This document shows, piece by piece, positions 1 through 5,430 of a stretch of 5,478 bases of DNA. The translations under genes were made by a program, and so were the position numbers. Below the pieces are notes generated by a model. The model was not told the origin of the DNA, searched no databases, and was given only the letters and a program-made list of their open reading frames with translations. Source of the DNA: Eubacteriaceae bacterium. Its GTDB lineage: Bacteria > Bacillota > Clostridia > Lachnospirales > Lachnospiraceae. Position 1 is the first letter of the stretch. Every line of letters starts with the position of its first letter. The stretch lies in assembly GCA_902362455.1 (NCBI GenBank), contig CABIWJ010000017.1, forward strand, positions 2,245 to 7,722. Reading direction: 5' to 3'.

Positions 1-678
1 CGAATGGTATTCTGTGGTGAAGCGACTGTTCTTGATGTTGCATTATGTATTGTAAAAGGACTTGTGGTACAGTCATTAATATCCTGTGTTGCAACTGCAG
101 TATTTGGCGAAGCGGCAGCATTTATGCTAAAGTTAGTCGGTATAGGTCAGGATACATATGGATTAATTGAAGCAATAAAGAGTAAAGATCCAAAAGAGAT
201 TGTAATAGCAACAGTCCGACTTGCAGTGTCTGTATTTACACTTAAAAGCCAGTGCTTTGCAGGTGACACATTAGTCAGTACAGAAGAAGGCAACAGACGA
301 ATTGATGAAATCAAACCGGGAGATAAGGTCTTATCATATAATACTGAAACCGGTGAAAATGAGTTACAGGAAGTTAAGAATGTATCAGTATCAAAGACAG
401 ATATACTGGTACATATAATAACAGATGATGGCAGAGACATAGAAACTACAATGTTCCATCCATTCTATGTTAAGAATGTGAAGAATGAAGATGGCACAGG
501 AGAGTGGAAAGCAGCTTCGAATCTTAAAGCAGGCGATGAACTTTTATCAGAAGATGGAAATAAAGTAAAAGTATCAGAAGTAAAAGTAGAAAAACTTGCA
601 GAAGAGATAACAGTCTACAACCTTGAATTAGATGAAGTGCATACCTATTATGTGGCTGGCGGAGTACTGGTGCATAAT
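1..678 (+). repeat. Direct repeat copy 1 (hydrophobic segment plus HINT coding)
   Basis: This segment is repeated at 4353-5021, in the same orientation and frame. I count about 15 substitutions plus one 9-base in-frame insertion near 472-480, where copy 1 encodes VKNVKN and copy 2 encodes VKN. Identity ends abruptly at the AAT codon of the HINT terminal Asn. The window edge hides how far the repeat extends to the left. It is a natural site for homologous exchange of toxin tails. Confidence 0.95.
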
Positions 679-1005
679 ATGTGTGCTACTGATAATAACA
701 GTGATACAAGTGATAGCGAGGGTGGCAAAAATACAAAACATGGAGAGCAAAGACTGGCAGAGAGAGGATTTTCACAAGAAAAAGTAGATGACATTGTAAA
801 TAATTACTCACAGAAGGTATATCAAGATGGAGGAAGAACAGTGTATGCCAAAAAGAATGGAAATTATTACGATGTGATAATCAAGAATTCTAAAGGTGAA
901 ATTGTAACTGCAGTTGGAGGAAATACAAAATCACTAAAGACGTGGAAAAATGTAATAAGAATGCTAAATAATAATGGTGGATATAGTTCCTTACCAATGA
1001 ATTAA
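1..1005 (+). CDS. Rhs/WapA-type polymorphic toxin, C-terminal part (HINT domain plus BECR-like RNase toxin), 5' end outside window
   Basis: The frame is open from base 1 and the matching copy at 4353 continues upstream in frame, so the ATG at position 4 is not the real start. Residues are counted from codon 1. Residues 1-80 are hydrophobic, possibly a pre-toxin or translocation segment. Residues 85-226 form a pretoxin HINT domain: nucleophile Cys85 in CFAGDT, an HPF motif in the middle, and a terminal VHN. HINT domains self-cleave at the terminal Asn, which would release the last 108 residues. That tail has a KHGEQR..ERG motif (246-256), then GRTVYAK and GEIVTAVGG. This resembles BECR-fold/DUF4258-like RNase toxins, so RNA cleavage in a competitor is the likely role; the exact family is uncertain. 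The immunity gene follows 16 bases after the stop. HINT assignment is strong, the toxin class moderate. Confidence 0.85.
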   Translation, partial: RMVFCGEATVLDVALCIVKGLVVQSLISCVATAVFGEAAAFMLKLVGIGQDTYGLIEAIKSKDPKEIVIATVRLAVSVFTLKSQCFAGDTLVSTEEGNRRIDEIKPGDKVLSYNTETGENELQEVKNVSVSKTDILVHIITDDGRDIETTMFHPFYVKNVKNEDGTGEWKAASNLKAGDELLSEDGNKVKVSEVKVEKLAEEITVYNLELDEVHTYYVAGGVLVHNMCATDNNSDTSDSEGGKNTKHGEQRLAERGFSQEKVDDIVNNYSQKVYQDGGRTVYAKKNGNYYDVIIKNSKGEIVTAVGGNTKSLKTWKNVIRMLNNNGGYSSLPMN

Positions 1006-1021
1006 AAGGAGAAGAACATAG

Positions 1022-1483
1022 ATGGCAAATCTGTCAAATATAGAAGGTAATATTCAATTTCAAATCTGTCTAAATAAAATAGCAGAAGAAAAAGAAGCAG
1101 AATACGAAACATGGATTTATAGTGAACTAGAGATAAAATCTAATGTCATTAAGTGTTCTATTGGAGAACACAATAATTTTATGTTAAATAAATATGAATT
1201 AGATAATCTGTCAAATCATCTTAATAAATTATTGAGTAATTTAAAAAAAAGAAGTGAATATTCGTTTGAATTTTCGAATTATGAATGTAATTTTGAAGTG
1301 AAAATGTGTACAGTAGTAGTTGATGAAGTCATAGAAGTTGAAGTTTGGATTAATTGGGCAAATTATACCAATGGTAAAGATATAGGATATGATGTTGGTA
1401 TAAGATTTATTGCAAATATGGAAGAATTACAACTGTTTGTGGATTCATTTAATGAAGAAATGAATTGCCTATTTTCAGATTGA
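1022..1483 (+). CDS. WapI-like immunity protein (153 aa)
   Basis: An AGGAG at 1007-1011, just after the toxin stop, sets the ATG at 1022. The gene lies 16 bases downstream of a polymorphic toxin tail, the standard immunity position. The protein is acidic and cytosolic in character, with no signal peptide or membrane segment. Its layout resembles the WapI family: an N-terminal strand region (FQICL), a WIYSELEIK segment, a helix with ELDNLSNHLNKLL, a second strand set (EFSNYECNFEV, EVEVWINW), and a final ELQLFVDSFNEEM helix. It probably binds and blocks the BECR-like toxin encoded just upstream. The immunity role rests mainly on position; the family name is pattern recognition. Confidence 0.75.
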   Translation: MANLSNIEGNIQFQICLNKIAEEKEAEYETWIYSELEIKSNVIKCSIGEHNNFMLNKYELDNLSNHLNKLLSNLKKRSEYSFEFSNYECNFEVKMCTVVVDEVIEVEVWINWANYTNGKDIGYDVGIRFIANMEELQLFVDSFNEEMNCLFSD

Positions 1484-1686
1484 GTATATTACAAATGATT
1501 AGTAGATGCAGTAGAATATATTGTCTTCAATCTAAATAGTCCAGCGGTGTTATGTCAAGAGATCAATGATATAAAAATCATGTATTTTTGTATATATCTC
1601 ATGAAGACAAAAAACACCCACCTAAGCCCTGTCGACCAGATTTTTAAAAATGAGCAGGGCGTAGCTCATCAGCAAATAGATGAAAT
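1484..1686. other. Intergenic region between immunity gene 1 and transposase, holding the IS right end
   Basis: No convincing gene is present. Visible structures are an AT-rich hairpin at 1569-1593 (AAAAAT/ATTTTT core), a perfect 9-bp inverted repeat TTGTCTTCA (1521-1529) with TGAAGACAA (1602-1610), a minus-strand TTGACA at 1558-1553, and a terminator-like hairpin at 1646-1669. The right boundary of the IS probably lies near an AG (minus-strand CT) at 1538-1539. Confidence 0.6.
1646..1669 (-). terminator. Possible intrinsic terminator of the transposase gene
   Basis: On the minus strand, 17 bases after the transposase stop, ATGAGC and GCTCAT form a 6-bp stem with an 8-base loop, followed directly by TTTT. 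A competing stem, GCCCTG (1626-1631) with CAGGGC (1655-1660), overlaps it. The U-tract is short, so termination may be weak. Confidence 0.45.
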
Positions 1687-2913
1687 CTACTTTGTTGGAC
1701 AGTATAGGCGGTTGTCTTTCAGCAGTCGAAAGACTAAACGCACAAATTTACGGGCAGTTAATGCGAGTGCACGTTTGTGTTGGCATCTGTTGACCTCTTT
1801 GTATTTGAGGTGGTAGAAGTCGCTGTATTTCTTGTCACATCTTACAAGAGAGAATGCTGCTTCACACAGATAGTACCTTAAAAATCGGTTACCAGATGGG
1901 ATGAGCCGTGTAACTTCGGCTTCGAAACCACCGGACTGGTGCTGCTTCCAGGCAAGTCCTGCATATTTAGCAAGAGCAGCCTGCCTGTTAAAACGATTGA
2001 TATCACCGATTTCAGCCATGATTCCGGCTGAATATACAGGTCCGATACCCGGAATGGATATCAATACGTTTGGCAAGAGTTCCATCTGGGCTTTAATGGC
2101 TTTATCGAACTCTTTGATTTGAGATTCCAATGCCTTCATGGAGGTTATGGATATAGAAATCACCTGGTTGACAGAATCATTTACCGTCTTGGGTAAACGG
2201 TAAGAACTGCGGGCAGCTTTCTGAATGGCTTTGGCTACTGCATCCGGATCAGGAAAGCGGTTCTTTCCTTTTTTCATGATGAAGTCAGTAAGCTCATGTA
2301 AGTCCATATTTGCCAGTGCTTCTGCGGATTCAAATTCATCGTATACAGCAAGGGCAGTAGTACTGAAGGTATCACTAAATACCTTCTCCTGCGTCATCGT
2401 AGAATACTTCTTGAACAGCACATTCATAAATCGCTGCTTTTCTTTTACCAGATTTTGAACATCGAAGAAACGTGCACGAGTGAGGTTCTGGAGTGCTTTG
2501 TAGTGGTAGTCTCCGAGATAAACCTCTTTGTTGATTCTACCGAAACGCAGGCAGTCAGAAATAACAAAAGAGTCCACATAATCATTCTTTGGCAGATCGT
2601 TATAAGTATCATGAAACTTTTTGACCTGCTTAGGGTTGAGGACATGAATCTTTCTGTTAAATGGTGCCAGAGTGGCATCTTCCCTTAAGAAGTACACAAG
2701 ATTGTCTCCATAAACAGAGGTTGCTTTAAGACCAATCAGAACCGTGTCAAGGGAATGCGAAGTTAAAGCAGAATGAATTCTTTTTACCAACTGGGTAGAA
2801 CCTTCATGCGAGTTTGCAACAGAAAAGTTACTGTGCTTATCACCATTTGGAAGCATTAAGTAAACGACATTGGATTTGCTGCTTACATCAATACCGACGT
2901 AAAGTGTGTTCAT
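1687..2913 (-). CDS. IS110-family transposase, 408 aa, with Lys at the second DEDD position
   Basis: IS110 enzymes combine a RuvC-like DEDD domain with a C-terminal serine domain and recombine DNA under bridge-RNA guidance. The start is the ATG at 2913-2911, set by AAGGGG at 2925-2920; an ATG at 2997 would add 28 residues but has no ribosome binding site. The RuvC-like part shows Asp9 in YVGIDVSS and Asp111/Asp114 in KNDYVDS. The glutamate normally found in the GLEAT-type motif is replaced by Lys63 (GLKATSVYG; codon AAA, minus strand 2727-2725). A helical linker covers about 240-280. The C-terminal Tnp part has SIPGIGPVYSAGIMAEIGD (286-304), YAGL, QSGG with candidate catalytic Ser327, and PSGNRFLR. 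Length is at the normal to long end for the family. The frame is intact, but the missing acidic residue suggests loss of catalysis. Confidence 0.93.
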   Translation of the reverse strand: MNTLYVGIDVSSKSNVVYLMLPNGDKHSNFSVANSHEGSTQLVKRIHSALTSHSLDTVLIGLKATSVYGDNLVYFLREDATLAPFNRKIHVLNPKQVKKFHDTYNDLPKNDYVDSFVISDCLRFGRINKEVYLGDYHYKALQNLTRARFFDVQNLVKEKQRFMNVLFKKYSTMTQEKVFSDTFSTTALAVYDEFESAEALANMDLHELTDFIMKKGKNRFPDPDAVAKAIQKAARSSYRLPKTVNDSVNQVISISITSMKALESQIKEFDKAIKAQMELLPNVLISIPGIGPVYSAGIMAEIGDINRFNRQAALAKYAGLAWKQHQSGGFEAEVTRLIPSGNRFLRYYLCEAAFSLVRCDKKYSDFYHLKYKEVNRCQHKRALALTARKFVRLVFRLLKDNRLYCPTK

Positions 2914-2944
2914 TGTAATCCCCTTCTTTCGTTGTGAATTAAAG

Positions 2945-2973
2945 TGTTCAATCGGCTTGGTAAAACCCATGAT
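2945..2973. repeat. Inverted repeat arm B (29 bp)
   Basis: Its reverse complement matches 3187-3215 at 26 of 29 positions, with about 213 bases between the arms. Read on the minus strand it encodes MGFTKPIEH in frame with the transposase, 19 residues ahead of its start. The three differences from the other arm fall on third codon positions and are synonymous. Confidence 0.9.
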
Positions 2974-2974
2974 C

Positions 2975-3176
2975 ATGGAGCATCGACACCCTCGCATATA
3001 AGAATCCAGCTTAAGATGGACAGATGCGAAACTATACTGCTAGATGGTAGTCCATGTACTTAAGCAAACAGCCAGCCGGTTTGAAGCTAACTTCCATGTC
3101 AGGGGAACAGACTATTTATGAAGCAACCATTACTGGTTCAACAGGAGAAAAAAGAACTATTACCTGATTGACACTA
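2975..3176 (-). ncRNA. Candidate IS110 bridge RNA
   Basis: This non-coding leader lies directly upstream of the transposase and is read in the same direction, where IS110-group elements encode their bridge RNA. On the minus strand I see a 5' hairpin AACCA-GTAA-TGGTT (3138-3125), then a loop containing TAAATAGTC (3118-3110). Next is a two-part stem: GCTTAAG (3065-3059) with CTTAAGC (3015-3009), and inside it ATGGAC (3055-3050) with GTCCAT (3021-3016), closing a 28-base loop. Two loops in the order target then donor is the known architecture. TAAATAGTC is complementary to the minus strand at the right IS junction, and TGGACTA (3054-3048) is identical to that strand there. Both ends of the RNA are approximate, no fold was computed, and the left donor and target pairings were not convincingly found. 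Confidence 0.45.
3009..3065 (-). other. Two-part stem closing a 28-base loop (possible donor-binding loop)
   Basis: The outer stem is 7 bp (GCTTAAG/CTTAAGC), the inner stem 6 bp (ATGGAC/GTCCAT), with a 3-base bulge on one side only. The stem is perfectly paired, which is unlikely by chance in an unstructured leader. The 5' side holds TGGACTA, which recurs at the right IS junction (minus strand 1543-1537). Confidence 0.6.
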
Positions 3177-3181
3177 GGACA

Positions 3182-3190
3182 ATTATATCA
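3182..3190 (-). promoter_or_regulatory. Extended -10 promoter element reading into the IS leader
   Basis: The minus strand reads TGATATAAT, a perfect TATAAT with an upstream TG. No good -35 stands 17 bases upstream. An extended -10 can work without one. Transcription would start near 3175 and run through the leader into the transposase. A minus-strand TTGACA lies near the other IS end (1558-1553), which recalls the junction promoter of IS110 circles, but I could not obtain a 17-base spacing with a shared core dinucleotide. Confidence 0.4.
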
Positions 3191-3215
3191 TGGGCTTTAC
3201 TAAGCCTATTGAACA
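3187..3215. repeat. Inverted repeat arm A (29 bp)
   Basis: It pairs with 2945-2973 at 26 of 29 positions. Read on the plus strand it encodes MGFTKPIEQ, open in frame into the downstream immunity gene at 3292. It contains its own small hairpin, GGCTT-TACT-AAGCC (3193-3206). It lies at or across the left IS boundary. Confidence 0.9.
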
Positions 3216-3291
3216 ATATTTATTTTGTAACTTATTAACCAAGATACATGTATTTATGTATATAAAAGATATTATACGAGGAGAAAATAAG

Positions 3292-3627
3292 ATGGAAGAA
3301 TTGTTATTTAATTTAAGTTTTGACATTGTAAAATGTATTCAAGAGGAACGATATGATGATTTAGAGATGCAGGGGTGTCTTAAAAAAACATCGAAAGAAT
3401 ACTTAAAGAATGTCTTAGATGATTATGGTGGTGTATTAGATATCGTTCAGAAAGAAGAATACCTAAAATCTTTCCAGTATATCAAAATAAATAATCAAGA
3501 TATTTTTAAGACATATTTGGATTTAATGATTGATGGCGAAAGAAGCGACTTAACAATTATTTGTGAGATTGAAACGGACGATTGTGGTAATGTAAAAATA
3601 GCAATTGAGGATTTACATGTTCTATAA
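3292..3627 (+). CDS. DUF7668-like small protein, probable orphan immunity protein (111 aa)
   Basis: The start ATG at 3292 has AGGAG at 3279-3283. The frame is open back to an ATG at 3190, but that one has no ribosome binding site and lies in the inverted repeat. The acidic, soluble protein has an N-terminal helix (DIVKCIQEERYDDLEMQG), a second helix (SKEYLKNVLDDYG), and a C-terminal strand region with DGERSDLTIICEIE and a final IAIEDLHVL. The GRSDLT-like and DDLHVL-like motifs recall DUF7668 proteins, though I cannot confirm this without a search. No toxin reading frame precedes it; the IS stands there instead. By location between toxin modules it is likely an immunity gene left from an earlier module. 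Confidence 0.7.
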   Translation: MEELLFNLSFDIVKCIQEERYDDLEMQGCLKKTSKEYLKNVLDDYGGVLDIVQKEEYLKSFQYIKINNQDIFKTYLDLMIDGERSDLTIICEIETDDCGNVKIAIEDLHVL

Positions 3628-3746
3628 TTTTAATTATATTTCCGCTTAAGGAGATTCGAAGTCAAAACTGAATAGTAAGCATTAGAGCCAGCTGTGTATT
3701 GATAACATCAGCTGGCTCCTGCATTATGTAGTATTCTTACCCATAT
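3628..3746. other. Spacer before the headless Rhs cassette, with a 10-bp perfect hairpin
   Basis: GAGCCAGCTG (3685-3694) and CAGCTGGCTC (3709-3718) pair perfectly across a 14-base loop. No T-run follows on either strand, so it is a poor intrinsic terminator. An in-frame TAG at 3729-3731 closes the reading frame of the cassette downstream. No gene is seen here. Confidence 0.6.
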
Positions 3747-5348
3747 TTGCCCACTGGAATTGAATTAATCAGTGCTGATATACAAGCAGAAATACAAGCT
3801 GATGTACAAGCAGATGTACATGAAAATGTAACAGAAGATACAACAGAAAATGCAACAGAGGATACAACAGAAAATACAGCTAAAACATACTGTCATAAAA
3901 TCTACATTCAGGATGGACATGGTTCCGTAACGGCACTTGTAGAAAATTCAAAAATAACAGATACCTATACATACGATTCTTATGGTATAATGTTAAAGAA
4001 AACAGGAAATACAGATAATGATTATCTCTACACCGGTGAGCAGTACAATGAATCAACAGGTCTTTACTATCTAAGAGCAAGATATATGTCACCTGAAACA
4101 GGTACATTTACAACAATGGATACTTACGCAGGAACTCTTGATAATCCTGTAAGTCTTCATAAATACCTGTATGCAAATGGCAATCCTGTAATGTATACAG
4201 ACCCAACCGGCAACTTCTCATTAATGGAGACAAGTGTTGCACAGGGAATCCAGGCAACAATTAATACAATAATTACACCTGGATTTAGTCTTCAGAAAAT
4301 GCTTACACTTGCAAATCTTGCTGTGACAGCATATGATGTTGCTACAACAATACGAATGGTATTCTGTGGTGAAGCGACTGTTCTTGATGTTGCATTATGT
4401 ATTGTAAAAGGACTTGTGGTACAGTCATTAATATCTTGTGTTGCAACTGCAGTATTTGGCGAAGCGGCAGCATTTATGCTAAAGTTAGTTGGTATAGGTC
4501 AGGATACATATGGATTAATTGAAGCAATAAAGAGTAAAGACCCAAAAGAGATTGTAATAGCAACAGTCCGACTTGCAGTATCTGTATTTACACTTAAAAG
4601 CCAGTGCTTTGCGGGTGACACATTAGTCAGTACAGAAGAAGGCAACAGACGAATTGATGAAATCAAACCGGGAGATAAGGTATTATCATATAATACTGAA
4701 ACCGGTGAAAATGAGTTCCAGGAAGTTAAGAATGTATCAGTATCAAAAACAGATATACTGGTACACATAATAACAGATGATGGCAGAGACATAGAAACTA
4801 CAATGTTCCATCCGTTCTATGTGAAGAATGAAGATGGTACAGGAGAGTGGAAAGCAGCCTCGAATCTTAAAGCAGGCGATGAACTTTTATCAGAAGATGG
4901 AAATAAAGTAAAAGTATCAGAAGTAAAAGTAGAAAAACTTGCAGAAGAGATAACAGTCTACAACCTTGAATTAGATGAAGTGCATACATATTATGTGGCT
5001 GGCGGAGTGCTGGTGCATAATTATTGTGAAGATCATCACATAGCATCAGATAAATCTAAAAAAAGTGGATATACTAGTGAATATGAAGCAATATTTGAAT
5101 CTGCGGGTATGAGTTTGCAAGATAAAGAGAATATTGTGAGTTTGGAAGAACATAGAGGTGCACATACAAAGGCATATAAAGAATTTGTTCTTAAAAAATT
5201 GAAAGAGGCAGTTGAAAATAAAACTAGCATTGCTGATAGAAATGCGGCATTAAAGTTAGCTTTAGGTGAACTAAAAGAATTACTATTAAGGTATAATAGA
5301 CTACCATATTCAGATGGAAAGAGTATTATCGAAGAATTAAGTAAATAA
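3747..5348 (+). CDS. Headless (orphan) Rhs C-terminal cassette: Rhs core end, HINT domain, AHH nuclease toxin
   Basis: The frame runs from an in-frame TAG at 3729-3731; the first possible start is TTG at 3747, which has no ribosome binding site, and no early in-frame ATG exists. Signal peptide and YD-repeat body are absent, so it is a silent donor cassette rather than a full gene. Counting from TTG: residues 10-45 are a QAD/TED repeat linker. About 55-155 is the end of the Rhs core, with IQDGHGSVTALV, YLYTGEQYNESTGLYYLRARYMSPETG and NPVMYTDPTG. 203-286 is the hydrophobic segment. 287-425 is the HINT domain (Cys287, terminal HN at 424-425). The 108-residue tail is an AHH-type HNH nuclease: DHH (429-431), Asn462, His469 and His473 in EEHRGAH. 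The likely target is DNA. Confidence 0.88.
   Translation: MPTGIELISADIQAEIQADVQADVHENVTEDTTENATEDTTENTAKTYCHKIYIQDGHGSVTALVENSKITDTYTYDSYGIMLKKTGNTDNDYLYTGEQYNESTGLYYLRARYMSPETGTFTTMDTYAGTLDNPVSLHKYLYANGNPVMYTDPTGNFSLMETSVAQGIQATINTIITPGFSLQKMLTLANLAVTAYDVATTIRMVFCGEATVLDVALCIVKGLVVQSLISCVATAVFGEAAAFMLKLVGIGQDTYGLIEAIKSKDPKEIVIATVRLAVSVFTLKSQCFAGDTLVSTEEGNRRIDEIKPGDKVLSYNTETGENEFQEVKNVSVSKTDILVHIITDDGRDIETTMFHPFYVKNEDGTGEWKAASNLKAGDELLSEDGNKVKVSEVKVEKLAEEITVYNLELDEVHTYYVAGGVLVHNYCEDHHIASDKSKKSGYTSEYEAIFESAGMSLQDKENIVSLEEHRGAHTKAYKEFVLKKLKEAVENKTSIADRNAALKLALGELKELLLRYNRLPYSDGKSIIEELSK
3781..3878 (+). repeat. In-frame short tandem repeats in the Rhs linker
   Basis: Four degenerate 12-base units starting TACAAGC or TACATG fill 3781-3828 and encode a QA(D/E)-rich stretch. 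Two 24-base units follow at 3831-3854 and 3855-3878, differing at two bases and encoding TEDTTENA-like repeats. Units are multiples of three, so copy-number change keeps the frame. Confidence 0.85.
4353..5021 (+). repeat. Direct repeat copy 2 (hydrophobic segment plus HINT coding)
   Basis: This is the partner of 1-678, offset by 4352 bases at its start. It lacks the 9-base insertion of copy 1. The only amino-acid substitution I find is Leu (TTA, 364-366) to Phe (TTC, 4716-4718). After 5021 the two sequences are unrelated. Confidence 0.95.
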
Positions 5349-5380
5349 AATAATAGAGGTTTTTTTAAGCAAAATGCTAT

Positions 5381-5417
5381 ATGTCCATATGCAGTAAATA
5401 ATGCATATGGACATTTT
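5381..5417 (+). terminator. 13-bp perfect hairpin with short T-run, upstream of the next gene
   Basis: ATGTCCATATGCA (5381-5393) pairs perfectly with TGCATATGGACAT (5402-5414) across an 8-base loop, followed by TTT. The AAGGAGG of the next gene begins at 5418, so the hairpin abuts its ribosome binding site. It could end transcription after the AHH cassette or limit read-through into the next gene. The U-tract is short and the stem is AT-rich. Confidence 0.5.
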
Positions 5418-5430
5418 AAGGAGGTTTAAA

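Larger units (their letters stand above)
1538..3204 (-). mobile_element. IS110-family insertion sequence (ends approximate)
   Basis: It contains one IS110-type transposase gene, a long non-coding region on the 5' side of that gene and a shorter one on the 3' side. Long leader upstream of the transposase is the arrangement of the IS110 group, where the leader encodes the bridge RNA. No terminal inverted repeats or long target duplication are seen, as is usual for this family. The right end is placed at a minus-strand CT (1539-1538), supported by matches to two loops of the leader RNA. The left end is less certain: minus-strand CT dinucleotides at 3204-3203 or 3177-3176 are both possible, and the end could lie further out. 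The length would be about 1.64-1.67 kb. It sits between an immunity gene and an orphan immunity gene, so no toxin reading frame is broken. Confidence 0.8.

Noticed and set aside
4..6. ATG at position 4 as start of the first toxin gene
   Set aside because: The homologous copy runs in frame far upstream of this codon and there is no ribosome binding site in view; the gene is cut by the window edge.
147..440. Minus-strand reading frame opposite the HINT region, with a twin at 4499-4792
   Set aside because: It is preserved only because the HINT-coding DNA is duplicated; no start signal and no recognisable protein.
1547..1816. Plus-strand frame overlapping the transposase end
   Set aside because: It runs antisense to the conserved transposase C-terminus, lacks a ribosome binding site and resembles nothing.
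2914..2997. Longer transposase start 28 codons upstream
   Set aside because: IS110 proteins start just before the YVGIDVS motif, and AAGGGG sits correctly before the ATG at 2913; the upstream ATGs have no such site.
2945..3215. Invertible promoter or small MITE flanked by the 29-bp repeats
   Set aside because: The arms differ at three bases, no invertase gene is nearby, the visible promoter reads inward from one arm, and no target duplication flanks the arms.
3190..3291. Longer start for the DUF7668-like gene at 3190
   Set aside because: No ribosome binding site, and the added residues come from the inverted repeat; the ATG at 3292 has AGGAG.
3685..3718. Intrinsic terminator after the orphan immunity gene
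   Set aside because: The 10-bp stem is perfect, but no T-run follows on either strand, so it is kept only as a hairpin.
3781..3878. CRISPR-like array
   Set aside because: The repeats are short, contiguous, degenerate and in frame with coding sequence, with no spacers.
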